NCBI GenBank assembly: GCA_020850995.1
Contig: JADZDP010000077.1
Coordinates: 35,007-99,006, forward strand
DNA length: 64,000 bases
Source of the DNA: Deltaproteobacteria bacterium
Lineage (GTDB): Bacteria; Myxococcota; UBA727; VGSZ01
Direction: 5' to 3'
Each line of letters begins with the position of its first letter. Within the stretch, counting starts at the first letter, position 1. Under the pieces are notes generated by a model that ran no database searches, had not been told where the DNA came from, and worked only from the letters and a program-made list of their open reading frames with translations. Below, piece by piece: positions 24,623 to 34,089 of this stretch. Both the position numbers and the translations under genes were made by a program.

Positions 24623-26440
24623 TCAGAGCGCCCCCGTGCCTCGCTGCGTGCGCACCTTCTCGACCAGCCGCGAGATGAACATGCGCAGCGCCTGATCGGG
24701 CTCCTGTCGGCGGTTGCGCTCGAGCGCCGACAGCATGCGCTCTTGCGCACCCGTCTCGAGCAGAAGGCGCGCGCGCGCTCCCAGCGGCCCCGCGTTCGAG
24801 CGCACGACATCGAGCAAGAACTCGCACGCCTCGTCGGTGCCGATGGTGGCGATGCTGCGGAGGCACGCGTCGCGCACGTCGGCAGCGTCTTGCGAGTTGA
24901 AGATGCGCACCAGGCTGTCGAGGGCTTGGGCGAAGGTCATCTTGCGCAGCGCCGCGACGCCCGTGTCGCGCAGCTTGCCCGTCGACGCGAGCGCCTTCTC
25001 GATGAGCGAGAACGCTTCGCGCTGCTTCAGGCTGGCGCCGCGATCGACCACGATGGCCCTGGTGGCCTCGTCGCCCGCCTCGAAGAGCGCGACCATGGGC
25101 CGCACGGCGGCCGCGTGACCGAGATCGCTGAGCTTCTCGACGATCCCCGGCGGCACCTGCTCGGGCGCGCCGCCCGCCGCCACGTGATCGTCCCACGCCA
25201 GCGCGATCAGGAGCGCCTTGCGGCGCTGTACCTCCCAAACGTTCTTGTGATCGCCCACCAAGCGGCCGATGGCGTCGGGGATGTCGGTGCCGCTCTCGCT
25301 CTCGAGCAGATCGCGGATCCAGATCTCGGGCAACATGAGGCGCCGCCGAAAGTACTCGGGGAAGGCCGGCGGCGGCTCCCTCCCTGCGTTGCTGTTCACC
25401 AGCTTGGCGAGGTCGGTGGCGAGCTCGGCGTAGCGCTGCTTCTTCTTCTCGGGCAGCGCGAGCTCGGAGAGCTGACGGTAGCAGCCGGCCACCGACGCGT
25501 CGTCTTGCACCCGGTTGAAGCAGCCGATGGCGGCAAGCAACGCGTTCTCCACCAGCTCGGGCGGCTGGTTCTTCTCGGCGGCGTTGGCGGCCACGCGCAG
25601 CCACGCCTGGCCGGCCTCGGTCAGGAAGAAGTCGGCGTAGATGAAGCCCACGCGCTTGGCGTACTCGCCCGCCTCGCGGTGCAGCTCGGCGACCGAGTGG
25701 AGCTCCGCCAGCGCCTCGGCGTGCGCGATGAAGTCGTAGTAGTACTGCATGGTGAAGAAGCGGTCGTTCTTCGCCTTCAAGATGCGGATGCAGTTGAGGT
25801 AGCCCTCGGCGAAGGGCTCGTAGCTGTTCTCGATCTTGCCCACCTGCACCAGTGACAGGTAGCAGCGAAACGCGCCCTCACGGTCGCCCTCTTGCTCGCG
25901 CCGATCACCCTCTTCCTCGAGCACACGGATGGCGAGCGACAAGAGCGCGCGCGTGCGCTCGGGCTGGCCGAGCTTGGCGCCCACGCGCGCAGCGTTGAGC
26001 GCCGCCAGGCCCGCGAGGTAGGGCTCGCCGGTGGCCTCCTTGGTGCGCACCAACTGCTCGAAGAGCTGACTCGCGCCAGCGGCGTCGCCGGCCTCCTCGG
26101 CGGCGCGCGCCGCGTGGGCGAACAGCGCCGCTTCGCGGTAACGCGCGCTGGCCTCGCGCAGGCGGCGACCGAAGCGCAAGACGCGCCCCACGTCGCGCGC
26201 GCTGCCATGGTCGCTGTAGAGCTGCAGCGCGGGGTCGATGTTGAGCAAGTACTCGTGTACGCGTGCGGCCGAGAGCTGACGCCCCAGCCTGGCGTACAGG
26301 TAGGCGAGCTCGCGCGCCCAGTCGGAGTAGTCGGCCTCGTCGACGTGGGTTTGCGTGAGCAGCTCGCGCCAGGCGGCGGCCGCCTCGCCGCTCTGGCCGA
26401 GGTGTCGGGCGCGCTGGACGGCCTCCGCGATGTAGCTCAC
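24623..26440 (-). CDS. TPR/HEAT-like repeat protein, cytoplasmic
   Basis: 605 residues from a GTG at 26440 with AAGGG well placed upstream. There is no signal peptide. The first 380 residues form TPR-like helical pairs (for example AARAAEEAGDAAGASQLFEQ); the last 180 resemble HEAT repeats (ALDSLVRIFNSQDAADVRDA). Such all-helical solenoids bind partner proteins. No enzyme motif is visible and I do not recognise a named family. Its stop is 13 bases from the convergent FAD-protein stop. Confidence 0.75.
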   Translation of the reverse strand: MSYIAEAVQRARHLGQSGEAAAAWRELLTQTHVDEADYSDWARELAYLYARLGRQLSAARVHEYLLNIDPALQLYSDHGSARDVGRVLRFGRRLREASARYREAALFAHAARAAEEAGDAAGASQLFEQLVRTKEATGEPYLAGLAALNAARVGAKLGQPERTRALLSLAIRVLEEEGDRREQEGDREGAFRCYLSLVQVGKIENSYEPFAEGYLNCIRILKAKNDRFFTMQYYYDFIAHAEALAELHSVAELHREAGEYAKRVGFIYADFFLTEAGQAWLRVAANAAEKNQPPELVENALLAAIGCFNRVQDDASVAGCYRQLSELALPEKKKQRYAELATDLAKLVNSNAGREPPPAFPEYFRRRLMLPEIWIRDLLESESGTDIPDAIGRLVGDHKNVWEVQRRKALLIALAWDDHVAAGGAPEQVPPGIVEKLSDLGHAAAVRPMVALFEAGDEATRAIVVDRGASLKQREAFSLIEKALASTGKLRDTGVAALRKMTFAQALDSLVRIFNSQDAADVRDACLRSIATIGTDEACEFLLDVVRSNAGPLGARARLLLETGAQERMLSALERNRRQEPDQALRMFISRLVEKVRTQRGTGAL

Positions 26441-26537
26441 GAAGCCCTTGTAGCACCGCCACACCGCCGCCGTGGCCAGTACGATCCCCGTGGCCGACCC
26501 GCGCGCGGCCGGCTACACAGGGAGGGTGAGGGCTTCC

Positions 26538-27464
26538 ATGACCCGCCGCACCACCGCGCTCGCCGTCTTGTTCGCCGCCTCCGGCTGCCAGTGCATCGAC
26601 GACATCAACCTCGGCCTGATCCCCGACGCCGGCGAGCAGATCAACGACGCCGGCCCGGCGCCGCCCAAGTTCCCCCTCAAGGCGGGTGACCAAATCGAGT
26701 ACCCGGCCCTGGGCGGCCGCACGGCCACCTGCCCGGGCGGCGGCACCACCGGCGACTGCGATCGCGCCATTACCGCGACCTTCATCGTGCGCGACACCGA
26801 GCTCGACGATGGTGCACGCTGGCGCATCACGGCCGACGTCGTCTACCAGGGCTCCGCCGACATGATCGAGGTGGCCGCCATCGCGCCGCTCGTGCTCGAG
26901 AACGGCGCGCCGTTCGACGCCGTCAGCGTGGCCACGCCCTCGTCGGCCGACGCCGCCGAGTTCAGTACCGACGCCGCGCCCACCGACGAGCTCACCGAGC
27001 TCGGCTTCCCCTTCTTCCAGTTCGAGAGCGGCGACGCCCACGTGTTCGAGGAGTCGGGCCAGGCCTTCTGCGCGCGCTATCTCGCGCTCGACGCGTCGGC
27101 CAACTGCGAGTTCCAGGCGGGCGACCAGAAGATGGAGGTCTATTACAAGGACGACGCCGCTGGCGGCGGCGGCTCGAGCCTCCACCACCTGCGCGCCGAG
27201 TACCACAACATGGGCTTCGTCTGCGGTTGGGACGAGGGCTTGATCCCCTTCATCGATGACGCCACCACGCCGCGGAACCAGTCGTCGTTCGGCCCCGCCG
27301 ACACGCCCGCGCTCGCTGCCATCTTTGCCTCGCCCGTGCGCATTCTGCGCGACGGCACCAACTACAGCTGCTCGTGCTTCTCGCAGCAGTGCAAGGCCGG
27401 CAACGGCGCCGACGCCACCTGCCTGTCGACCGACCCCGACGCCGAGCCCGGGCCCTGCGAGTAA
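26538..27464 (+). CDS. Predicted lipoprotein, function unknown
   Basis: 308 residues. GGGAGGGTGAGGG lies just upstream of the ATG at 26538. The signal segment ends with LFAASGC, so Cys17 is probably lipidated. The mature protein is acidic, with several cysteines (CQC near the start, CSCFSQQC near the end) and no motif I recognise. Product of an envelope or surface gene; the leader overlaps the end of the divergent TPR gene region by about 100 bases. Confidence 0.75.
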   Translation: MTRRTTALAVLFAASGCQCIDDINLGLIPDAGEQINDAGPAPPKFPLKAGDQIEYPALGGRTATCPGGGTTGDCDRAITATFIVRDTELDDGARWRITADVVYQGSADMIEVAAIAPLVLENGAPFDAVSVATPSSADAAEFSTDAAPTDELTELGFPFFQFESGDAHVFEESGQAFCARYLALDASANCEFQAGDQKMEVYYKDDAAGGGGSSLHHLRAEYHNMGFVCGWDEGLIPFIDDATTPRNQSSFGPADTPALAAIFASPVRILRDGTNYSCSCFSQQCKAGNGADATCLSTDPDAEPGPCE

Positions 27465-27523
27465 CGCTAGAGAGCTTGCCTTTTGCGCTCGCCTCGACGG
27501 AGAGTCGGCGTCGGAGGTGCTCG

Positions 27524-28753
27524 ATGCCGGCGGAAGGTGGAGCTCAGAACGAGGCGTGGATCGCGCGCGGCACCAAGGCGCTGCTCGGCAATTACAAGCC
27601 TTTGCCGGTCGTCTTGGTGGGTGGCGAGGGCGCGCGCGTCAAGGACGCCGACGGCAACAGCTACATCGACTTCGTCGGTGGCATCGCGGTCTCCGCGCTC
27701 GGGCACAACCACCCGGCGCTGGTGCGGGCCATCATGGAGCAGGCGGGCAAGATCCTCCACACCGCCAACGTCGTGTGGAACGAGCCAGCCATCGCGCTGG
27801 CCGAGAAGCTGGTGGCGCGCTCCTTCGGTGACCGAGTGTTCTTCTGCAACTCCGGCGCCGAGGCCGTCGAGGCCATGATCAAGCTCGCGCGCAAGGTCTT
27901 TCACGATCGCGGCGAAGGGCGCTTCGAGATCATCAGCTTCGAGAAGAGCTTCCACGGGCGCACGCTGGGCGCGCTCACCTGCACCGGCCAGGAGAAGTAC
28001 CGCGTGGGCTTCGAGCCGCTCCTACCCGGCGTGCGCAACGTGCCCTACGGCGACATTGGCGCTCTCGAGCAGGCCATGACCGAGCGCACCGCCGCCGTGC
28101 TCCTCGAGCCCATCCTGGGCGAGGGCGGCGTGGTGGTGCCGCCATCGGGCTTCTTGAAAGCGGTGCGCGACATCACGCAGAAGCACGGCTGCCTGATGCT
28201 GCTCGACGAGGTGCAGTCCGGGGTGGGCCGCACCGGCACCTTGTGGGGCTACGAACACGAGGGTGTCGCCCCCGACGCCATGAGCCTCGCCAAGGGGCTC
28301 GGCGGCGGCCTCCCCATTGGCGCGATGGTGACGACCGAGGCGCTCGGCCAGCACCTGGGCTTTGGCACCCACGGCTCCACCTTCGGGGGCAACCCGGTGG
28401 CCTGCGCCGCCGGCGGCGTCGTCATCGACGTGGTGTCGGACCCGACCTTCCTGGCGCGCGTGCGCCAGCTCAGCGAGCACCTGATGACGCGGCTAGCGCA
28501 GCTCGCCAAGCAACACCGCAAGGTGGTGGTCGACGTGCGCGGCCGTGGGTTGTGGGCCGGCATCGAGCTCAACGTCGATTGTTCGCCGCTGCCGCGCCGC
28601 GCGTTGCAGAGCGGGCTCTTGCTCAACGCCATCGGTGGTCGCGTGTTGCGCGTCGCGCCGCCGCTGGTCATCGACAAGGGGACGCTCGACGCCGGCATCG
28701 CCGTCATCGACCAGCTGCTCTCCGAGCTGGTGTCGGAGCCCACGCGCGCATGA
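27524..28753 (+). CDS. argD: Acetylornithine aminotransferase-like class III PLP enzyme
   Basis: 409 residues. Class III transaminase motifs are complete: NSGAEAVEAMIKLAR, FHGRTLGALTCTGQ, LLDEVQSGVGRTG and the PLP lysine in SLAKGLGGGLPIGAM. It is close to ArgD, which makes N-acetylornithine in arginine biosynthesis; ornithine or 4-aminobutyrate aminotransferase activity is the main alternative. GGAGG eight bases upstream fixes the ATG at 27524. It heads a run of coupled plus-strand genes (ending at 34016) that otherwise concerns membrane transport. Confidence 0.85.
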   Translation: MPAEGGAQNEAWIARGTKALLGNYKPLPVVLVGGEGARVKDADGNSYIDFVGGIAVSALGHNHPALVRAIMEQAGKILHTANVVWNEPAIALAEKLVARSFGDRVFFCNSGAEAVEAMIKLARKVFHDRGEGRFEIISFEKSFHGRTLGALTCTGQEKYRVGFEPLLPGVRNVPYGDIGALEQAMTERTAAVLLEPILGEGGVVVPPSGFLKAVRDITQKHGCLMLLDEVQSGVGRTGTLWGYEHEGVAPDAMSLAKGLGGGLPIGAMVTTEALGQHLGFGTHGSTFGGNPVACAAGGVVIDVVSDPTFLARVRQLSEHLMTRLAQLAKQHRKVVVDVRGRGLWAGIELNVDCSPLPRRALQSGLLLNAIGGRVLRVAPPLVIDKGTLDAGIAVIDQLLSELVSEPTRA

Positions 28754-29964
28754 GCGCCATCGATTGCCCCGCGGCACCGGCGGCCATCGACGACGCGGTC
28801 GAGGCCGCGCTGGGGGCGCTGTTACGCGACCGCGACGTAGGCGAGCTCCAGTGCCTGGAGGGCGGCTTCCTGCAGGTGTTGCGGCGCGGTCGACGCGAGC
28901 GGCTCGACGCCGTGCTCGAGGGCCCGCTCTTCGGCTTGGTGCGCGACCACGGCGCCGAGCGCCAGCTGATCGCGCTGCGGCTGCGCGGCGGCCACCAGCT
29001 GTGGGCCGGGCCCTGCGTCGACGGGCGCTGCGCGCTGCGCGTGCTGAAGGCGCCCCAGCTCGACGTCGAGCTCGACGCCCTCGCCGACGAGGGCATGCTC
29101 CCCCCCGGCCTGTCCACGGAGCTGGCGGCCGCCGCTGCCCAGGGCGGCGTGCTGGTGCTCGGGGCGTCGCGCGCGGGGCGCCAACGGCTCGCCTGCGCCG
29201 TGGCGCGCACGGCGCAGCGCGCGCTCGCCTTTGCCGCCGTTGGCGAGCGCACCGCGCCGCTGTTCCCCTGCCCCGCCGGCGCCGATGTGGCCGCGCAAGC
29301 TCACGCGGCCGACGCCCTCGGCTTCGACGCCTTGTTCGCGCTCGAGCTCACGCCGGCCGCGTGCGCGCAGCTGATGCAGGCGGGCGCCGCGCTGCCCCTG
29401 GTCGCCTCGGTGCGCGCGCCCTCGACGGAGGCCATGAGCCACGCGCTCGCGGGCGCTCCCCTCGACGCGCTGGCCGCGCTGGTCTGCGTCGTCGGTGTGG
29501 GCCCCGATGGCCGCCCCCGCCTGATGGAGATGCACGGCGCCGCGGACCCCGGCGGCCCTGCCGATGCCTCGGGGGCGCCAGCGGCTGCGCCTCGCCTGGC
29601 GCTCGGCCGAGCGCCGAGCGCGCCGCCGAGCGGGGCGTCCGCGCCAGGCGACGAGCTGCCGCCGCTCGCCGTGCCACCGAGCACCTGGGCCTCCGACGAG
29701 CCCGACGACGACCCTGGCTGGGAGCTGGCTGGCCTGCCCGCCGACGCGGCAGCGCCGGCACCGGGCTCATTCGACGCGGCCTTGGCGCGGCAGTCGGCGC
29801 GGCCCCCCTTCGCGCCCCGCGCGCCGCGGCCGCACCCCCAGGCGGCCGCGCTCGCTGGCAACCCCTTTGGCGGCCTCACCTTCGAGCCGCCCCCCGCGCC
29901 GCCCGGCGGCGAGCACAGTGACGGGAGCGCCGCCGAGGGTGACCCCGACGAGGAGCCGCGGTGA
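28750..29964 (+). CDS. Degenerate VirB11/CpaF-like secretion ATPase relative
   Basis: 404 residues. Residues about 110-245 follow the order of a type II/IV secretion ATPase: GGVLVLGASRAGRQRL at 132-147 stands where the P-loop GxxGxGKT should be, DALFALEL at 193-200 resembles the Walker B GELR region, and VASVRAPSTEAMSHALAG at 218-235 resembles the TxHAN..AL motif. The P-loop Lys and Thr/Ser are missing, so ATP hydrolysis is unlikely. From about 265 onward the protein is Ala/Pro-rich and probably disordered. Its ATG overlaps the argD stop and its stop overlaps the mlaF GTG. The family link is my inference from motif order. Confidence 0.6.
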   Translation: MSAIDCPAAPAAIDDAVEAALGALLRDRDVGELQCLEGGFLQVLRRGRRERLDAVLEGPLFGLVRDHGAERQLIALRLRGGHQLWAGPCVDGRCALRVLKAPQLDVELDALADEGMLPPGLSTELAAAAAQGGVLVLGASRAGRQRLACAVARTAQRALAFAAVGERTAPLFPCPAGADVAAQAHAADALGFDALFALELTPAACAQLMQAGAALPLVASVRAPSTEAMSHALAGAPLDALAALVCVVGVGPDGRPRLMEMHGAADPGGPADASGAPAAAPRLALGRAPSAPPSGASAPGDELPPLAVPPSTWASDEPDDDPGWELAGLPADAAAPAPGSFDAALARQSARPPFAPRAPRPHPQAAALAGNPFGGLTFEPPPAPPGGEHSDGSAAEGDPDEEPR

Positions 29965-30770
29965 GCGAGGCCACCGCGGTCAGCGCGCGCGTCGGCGACA
30001 CGACGGTGCCGACGATGGAGCACCCGTACATCGCCTTTCGCGGCGTCGATAAGGCGTTCGGCCGCCAGCGCGTCTACCAGGGCCTCGACCTCGAGGTGCG
30101 GCGCGGCGAGACCCTCTGTGTCATTGGCCCCTCGGGCGTGGGCAAGAGCGTCATGCTCAAGATGCTCATCGGCCTGTTGCCGACCGAGGCCGGCGAGATC
30201 TGGTTCGACGGCCAGAAGGTCACCGACTTCGAGGAGGACCAGGAGTTCCTGCCGGTGCGCCGGCGCATCGCCATGGTGTTCCAGGGCGCCGCGCTCTTCG
30301 ACTCGCTCACGGTCTACGAGAACATCGCGTATCCCCTGCGTGAACAATTCACGCTCCCCGAGGACGAGATCGCCCGCCGTGTCGCCGAGAAGCTCGAGTG
30401 GGTGGGCCTGCCGGGCATCGAGCAGAAGAAACCCGCCGAGCTCTCGGGCGGCATGAAGAAGCGCGTGGGCCTGGCGCGCGGCATCGCCACCGATCCCGAG
30501 GTCATCCTCTACGACGAGCCCACCACGGGCCTCGATCCCGTCAACACCAAGCGCATCGGCGACCTGATCCTGTCGCTCAAGGAGCGCATGCACTGCACCA
30601 GCCTGGTGGTCACGCACGACATGAGCACGGTGTTCCAGGTGGCCGACCGCATCGCGTTCGTCTTCGATCGGCGCATCCGCGCGGTCGGCAGCACCGCGGC
30701 CATGCGCACCTCCTCCGACGCGCTGGTACGTGGCTTCATCGAGGGCGACCCTGCGCCCTTCGAAGACTGA
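29961..30770 (+). CDS. mlaF: ABC transporter ATPase of the Mla/MCE lipid-transport type
   Basis: 269 residues, GTG start overlapping the preceding stop. Walker A GPSGVGKS, Q-loop VFQGAALFDSLTVYEN, signature LSGGMKKRVGLARG, Walker B VILYDEPTTGLDP and the switch His (VVTHDMSTV) are all intact. The VFQGAALFDSLTVYENIAYPL stretch is typical of MlaF, the ATPase that drives phospholipid transport between the two membranes. The next gene encodes the MCE partner. The usual permease MlaE is not next to it in this window, which is unusual. Confidence 0.9.
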   Translation: MSEATAVSARVGDTTVPTMEHPYIAFRGVDKAFGRQRVYQGLDLEVRRGETLCVIGPSGVGKSVMLKMLIGLLPTEAGEIWFDGQKVTDFEEDQEFLPVRRRIAMVFQGAALFDSLTVYENIAYPLREQFTLPEDEIARRVAEKLEWVGLPGIEQKKPAELSGGMKKRVGLARGIATDPEVILYDEPTTGLDPVNTKRIGDLILSLKERMHCTSLVVTHDMSTVFQVADRIAFVFDRRIRAVGSTAAMRTSSDALVRGFIEGDPAPFED

Positions 30771-30784
30771 TAGGTTCAGCGACC

Positions 30785-32266
30785 ATGAGCGAGCGCAAGC
30801 AACGCAAGAGCGACGTGAAGGTGGGCGTCTTCGTGGCGCTCGGCGTGGCCGCCACGTTCTTGAGCCTGTTCCTGGTGGGCCGCGAGCGCAGCCTATGGGA
30901 GCGCACCGTCGACCTGCGCGCGCAGTTCTCCAACGTCGGCGGCCTCAAGGTGGGCGGCAACGTGCGCCTGGCGGGCAGGAACGTCGGCATCGTCAGCAAG
31001 ATCGAGCTGCCCGAGACCGACGAGCAGAGCGACGAGCGCGTGGCGGCGCCGATGCCGGTGGCGAAGCTGTCGCTCGAGGCCGGCCCCGTCGAGGTTCCCC
31101 TCAAAGCCAAAGAGCTCAAGCAGCCCATGAACCTCGCGCTCATCGCGCACGACCCCGACGAGAAGCTCGAGGTCACCATCGAGGCCACCGGCGCCGACCT
31201 GCACGGCCAGCCGGCGAAGGAGCGCATCCTGCTGCGCCTGCGCTCGTGGGACGCGGTCACCGTCGGCAAGGTCTACTTCAGCAAGCTCGATCGCGTGGTC
31301 ATCCGCGTGCTGAAAGACCACGAGACCGACGACCCGGAGCGCGCGCCCACCATCCAGATCGGCGACGGCACGGCGCGCAAGATGGCGGTGGTCATGCGTA
31401 TCTCGGAGAAGTTCCTCGAGCGCGTCCGCACCGACAGCCAGGCCAGCATCGTCGGTGACGGACTGCTTGGCGACAAATACATCGACATCAGCTTGGGCTC
31501 GACCAGCCGCCCGGTCGTGAAGGACGGCGACCTGTTGCTGTCGAACGACGCCGTCGACTTCACCGCGGCGCTCGCCTCCACGGGCGACATCATCGACAAC
31601 GTCAACGCCTCCACCGAGAGCATCCGCGCGCTGCTCGACGGCTTCCGCAAGGCCGGGGGCGAGGCCACCGTGGTGGCCGCCATGGAGTCGATTCAAGACA
31701 TCGCCGTCGAGGTACAGAAGGGCAACGGCTTGCAGATGTTGCTCGACAAGCAGTCGGCGCGCGACGTCAAGGACATCGTCACCAACGTCAAGACCTCGTC
31801 GGAGAAGCTCGATCGCGACCTGGCGGCCGTCGAGTCGCTGCTCGCCGACCTCAAGGCGAACGATTCGCTGGTGCATGAGCTCCTCTACGGCAAGGGCGGC
31901 GACGAGGCGGTGCAGGAGGCCAAGAAGCTGTTCGCCGAGGCGAGCCAGATCGCCGCCGACGTGCGTACCGAGCCCGGCTTCGTGCACAACCTGATCTACG
32001 AGAAGGACCGCGGCGAGATCCTGGCCAACGCCAACGCGGCCAGCGCCGACATCAAGGCCATCACCAACGACGTCAAGGTGCTGGTGGCCGACGCCAAGAC
32101 CGGCAAGGGCACGCTCGGCCGCCTGCTCGTCGACCCTTCCGTGTACGAGGACCTCAAGGTGCTGCTCGGCAACGTGCGCAGGAACGACGCGGTCAAGGCG
32201 CTGGTGCGCTATGCCATCGAGCAGGAAGACAAGAAGTCCGCCGAGGCCCCAAAAGCGAAGCCGTGA
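30785..32266 (+). CDS. MCE-domain (MlaD-like) lipid transport protein
   Basis: 493 residues. One N-terminal membrane anchor (about 12-31) and an MCE domain beginning at about 42 (FSNVGGLKVGGNVRLAGRNVG) and ending at about 239 (DGLLGDKYIDISLGS). About 120 residues (roughly 77-199) separate the two halves of an MCE domain that is normally about 80 residues in total. The C-terminal half is a long helix-rich tail with repeated spacing (VKTSSEKLDRDLAAVESLLADL, GRLLVDPSVYEDLKVLLGNVR) as in other MlaD/Ttg2C-type proteins, which form channels through the periplasm. It acts with the MlaF-type ATPase 14 bases upstream. Confidence 0.9.
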   Translation: MSERKQRKSDVKVGVFVALGVAATFLSLFLVGRERSLWERTVDLRAQFSNVGGLKVGGNVRLAGRNVGIVSKIELPETDEQSDERVAAPMPVAKLSLEAGPVEVPLKAKELKQPMNLALIAHDPDEKLEVTIEATGADLHGQPAKERILLRLRSWDAVTVGKVYFSKLDRVVIRVLKDHETDDPERAPTIQIGDGTARKMAVVMRISEKFLERVRTDSQASIVGDGLLGDKYIDISLGSTSRPVVKDGDLLLSNDAVDFTAALASTGDIIDNVNASTESIRALLDGFRKAGGEATVVAAMESIQDIAVEVQKGNGLQMLLDKQSARDVKDIVTNVKTSSEKLDRDLAAVESLLADLKANDSLVHELLYGKGGDEAVQEAKKLFAEASQIAADVRTEPGFVHNLIYEKDRGEILANANAASADIKAITNDVKVLVADAKTGKGTLGRLLVDPSVYEDLKVLLGNVRRNDAVKALVRYAIEQEDKKSAEAPKAKP

Positions 32267-32276
32267 CGACGTCGTG

Positions 32277-34016
32277 ATGCTCTCCTTGCGCCACGGGTGG
32301 CGCGCCGTGGCTGCTGGCATGCGCGCGCGACGTACGCTGCTGCGCCGCCGCCTCGCCGCCGAGGCCGCGCATGGCGTTGGGCGCCTCGTCGGCTTCGCGG
32401 CCATCGCGCTCGGCGCCGCTGCGCTCGTCTTCGGCGCGGCCTACGGAGGCGGCCGCTTCGTCCTGTGGCAGGACGTCCCGGAGGTCCTGCGCGCCGGCAC
32501 CAGCGCGGCGCTCTTGGGCCTGTCGGGCGCGCTGGTGATGTCGTCGCTCGGCCACGCAGCGCAGGCCTTCTTCGGCGCGCGCGACCTGTGGTTTTGGGAC
32601 TGCACCCCGGTGCCGCCCTGGGCGCGTTTTTGCGATCGCTGCGTCGAGACGGCCGTGGCCGCGCTGCCAAACGCCCTGGCGCTCGGCGGCCTCGCGGTGG
32701 CCGGCCTCGTGCTCGGCGGCGGCCTCGGCGTCACCGCCGCGCTGCGTGCCCTGCTGGCAGTGGCGTTGGTGGCGCTGGTGCCGCTCGCCCTCGGCGTCGC
32801 GCTCGCACACGTCGGTGGCGCGCTCTTGCCTGCGGGCAAGCTCCGCCGCGTCTCGCTCATCGTGCTCGGCGTCGCCGTGGCCGCGGCGCTGGTGTGGTTC
32901 CGCCGCGCTCGCGTGGAGCAGATGCTCTCGCCCAAGGGGGCGGCCGAGTTGCTGGCCGGTGCGCGCGGCATCGGTGACATCGGCCCGCCCTGGGCGCCCT
33001 CGTCGCTCGGCACCGCGTTTGCGCTCGACGGCGCGCTGGCGCCGCTCGGAGCGCTCGTGGCGTGGAGCTGCGGCGCGCTCCTGATCGCCTACCTGGTGCA
33101 CCGGCTGTGCTCGCGTCGCGCGCGCGATCTTGCGGTCGACGAGTCACCGCTGGGCCTGCTGCGCGGCAGCGTGCGCGACCGCGCGCTGACCGCGCTGGTG
33201 CGCCCGCTGCCGCGCGAGCTGCGCCCCATGGTGGAGAAGGACCTGCTCGCGTTCGCCCGCGACCCGGGCCAGTGGGGTCAGCTGGTGCTGCTCCTCGGCG
33301 TCGGGGTGCTGTACCTCGTGAACGCCGATGCGCTCCGCCAAGGCTTCGCCGAGTGGCCGGCCGTGGGGGCGTGGGTGCTACCGGGCATGCACACGGGCTT
33401 GGTGTGCTTCGTCGCGGCCGGCCTGGGCGCGCGCTTCGCGTTTCCCCAGCTCAGCCTCGAGGGGCCGGCGGTGTGGATCGTCGATGGCGCACCGCTGTCA
33501 CCGCGCGTGCTCATGCGCGCCAAGTGGGTCGGCGCCTTGCCCGTGGTCGCGTGCTACCCCTGCGTGATCGCGGCGGTGGGCGGCGGTGTGCTCGGCCTCG
33601 GCGGAGCGCTCTGGCTCTTCACCACCATCGCATGCGCGATCATCTCGGGCGGCATCGCCGCGTTCGGCGTGGGACGGGGCGCGCGCACACCGATGTTCGA
33701 CGCCGCCAGCCTGTCGGACCTCGCCGTCGCACCCGGCGCGCTCTCCACCATGCTCCTGGCCGTGGTGTTCGCGTTCTGCGGCTCCGTGGGCGCGCTCGTC
33801 GGCGGCGGCGCGCTGGCGGCCACGCGCCACGCGGGCCTGCCCGAGGCCCTCGGCGTGGCGGCGGCGCTCTTGGCCCTCGGCACCCCGGCCGCGCTCACCG
33901 CCGTCGCCGGGCGGCGCGCGTTGCTCGAGGGTGCGCTCGCGGTCGAGCGCCGGCGTGACGACGGTGCGACGGGACAGACGCTGCTCGACCGCGGGCCCAT
34001 CGCCGTCGACCGCTAG
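32277..34016 (+). CDS. Polytopic ABC-2 type permease-like membrane protein
   Basis: 579 residues with about 12-14 hydrophobic segments and no ATPase motifs. The region REHRPMVEKD-like sequence (RELRPMVEKDLLAFARDPGQW) before a membrane block is typical of large putative ABC exporter permeases. It is not MlaE: length and segment pattern are wrong. It lies about 10 bases after the MCE gene in the same orientation, so it may use the upstream MlaF-type ATPase or an unlinked one. The start is uncertain (GTG at 32274 or ATG at 32277); the longer frame overlaps the MCE gene. Confidence 0.7.
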   Translation: MLSLRHGWRAVAAGMRARRTLLRRRLAAEAAHGVGRLVGFAAIALGAAALVFGAAYGGGRFVLWQDVPEVLRAGTSAALLGLSGALVMSSLGHAAQAFFGARDLWFWDCTPVPPWARFCDRCVETAVAALPNALALGGLAVAGLVLGGGLGVTAALRALLAVALVALVPLALGVALAHVGGALLPAGKLRRVSLIVLGVAVAAALVWFRRARVEQMLSPKGAAELLAGARGIGDIGPPWAPSSLGTAFALDGALAPLGALVAWSCGALLIAYLVHRLCSRRARDLAVDESPLGLLRGSVRDRALTALVRPLPRELRPMVEKDLLAFARDPGQWGQLVLLLGVGVLYLVNADALRQGFAEWPAVGAWVLPGMHTGLVCFVAAGLGARFAFPQLSLEGPAVWIVDGAPLSPRVLMRAKWVGALPVVACYPCVIAAVGGGVLGLGGALWLFTTIACAIISGGIAAFGVGRGARTPMFDAASLSDLAVAPGALSTMLLAVVFAFCGSVGALVGGGALAATRHAGLPEALGVAAALLALGTPAALTAVAGRRALLEGALAVERRRDDGATGQTLLDRGPIAVDR

Positions 34017-34030
34017 CGTGCAGGGGGCGA

Positions 34031-34055
34031 AGCTACCGGCTATACTTCGGTAGCT
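34031..34055. promoter_or_regulatory. Inverted repeat with TATACT box upstream of the 188-aa gene
   Basis: AGCTACCG and CGGTAGCT form perfect 8-bp arms around a 9-base spacer that contains TATACT, a good -10 box on the plus strand. It lies 35 bases upstream of the ATG at 34090. The arrangement suggests an operator flanking a promoter; a terminator for the upstream operon is the alternative, but no T-run follows. Confidence 0.4.
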
Positions 34056-34089
34056 CGCTCGCCATCGTCGCGGGCAGAATCGAGGTCAC

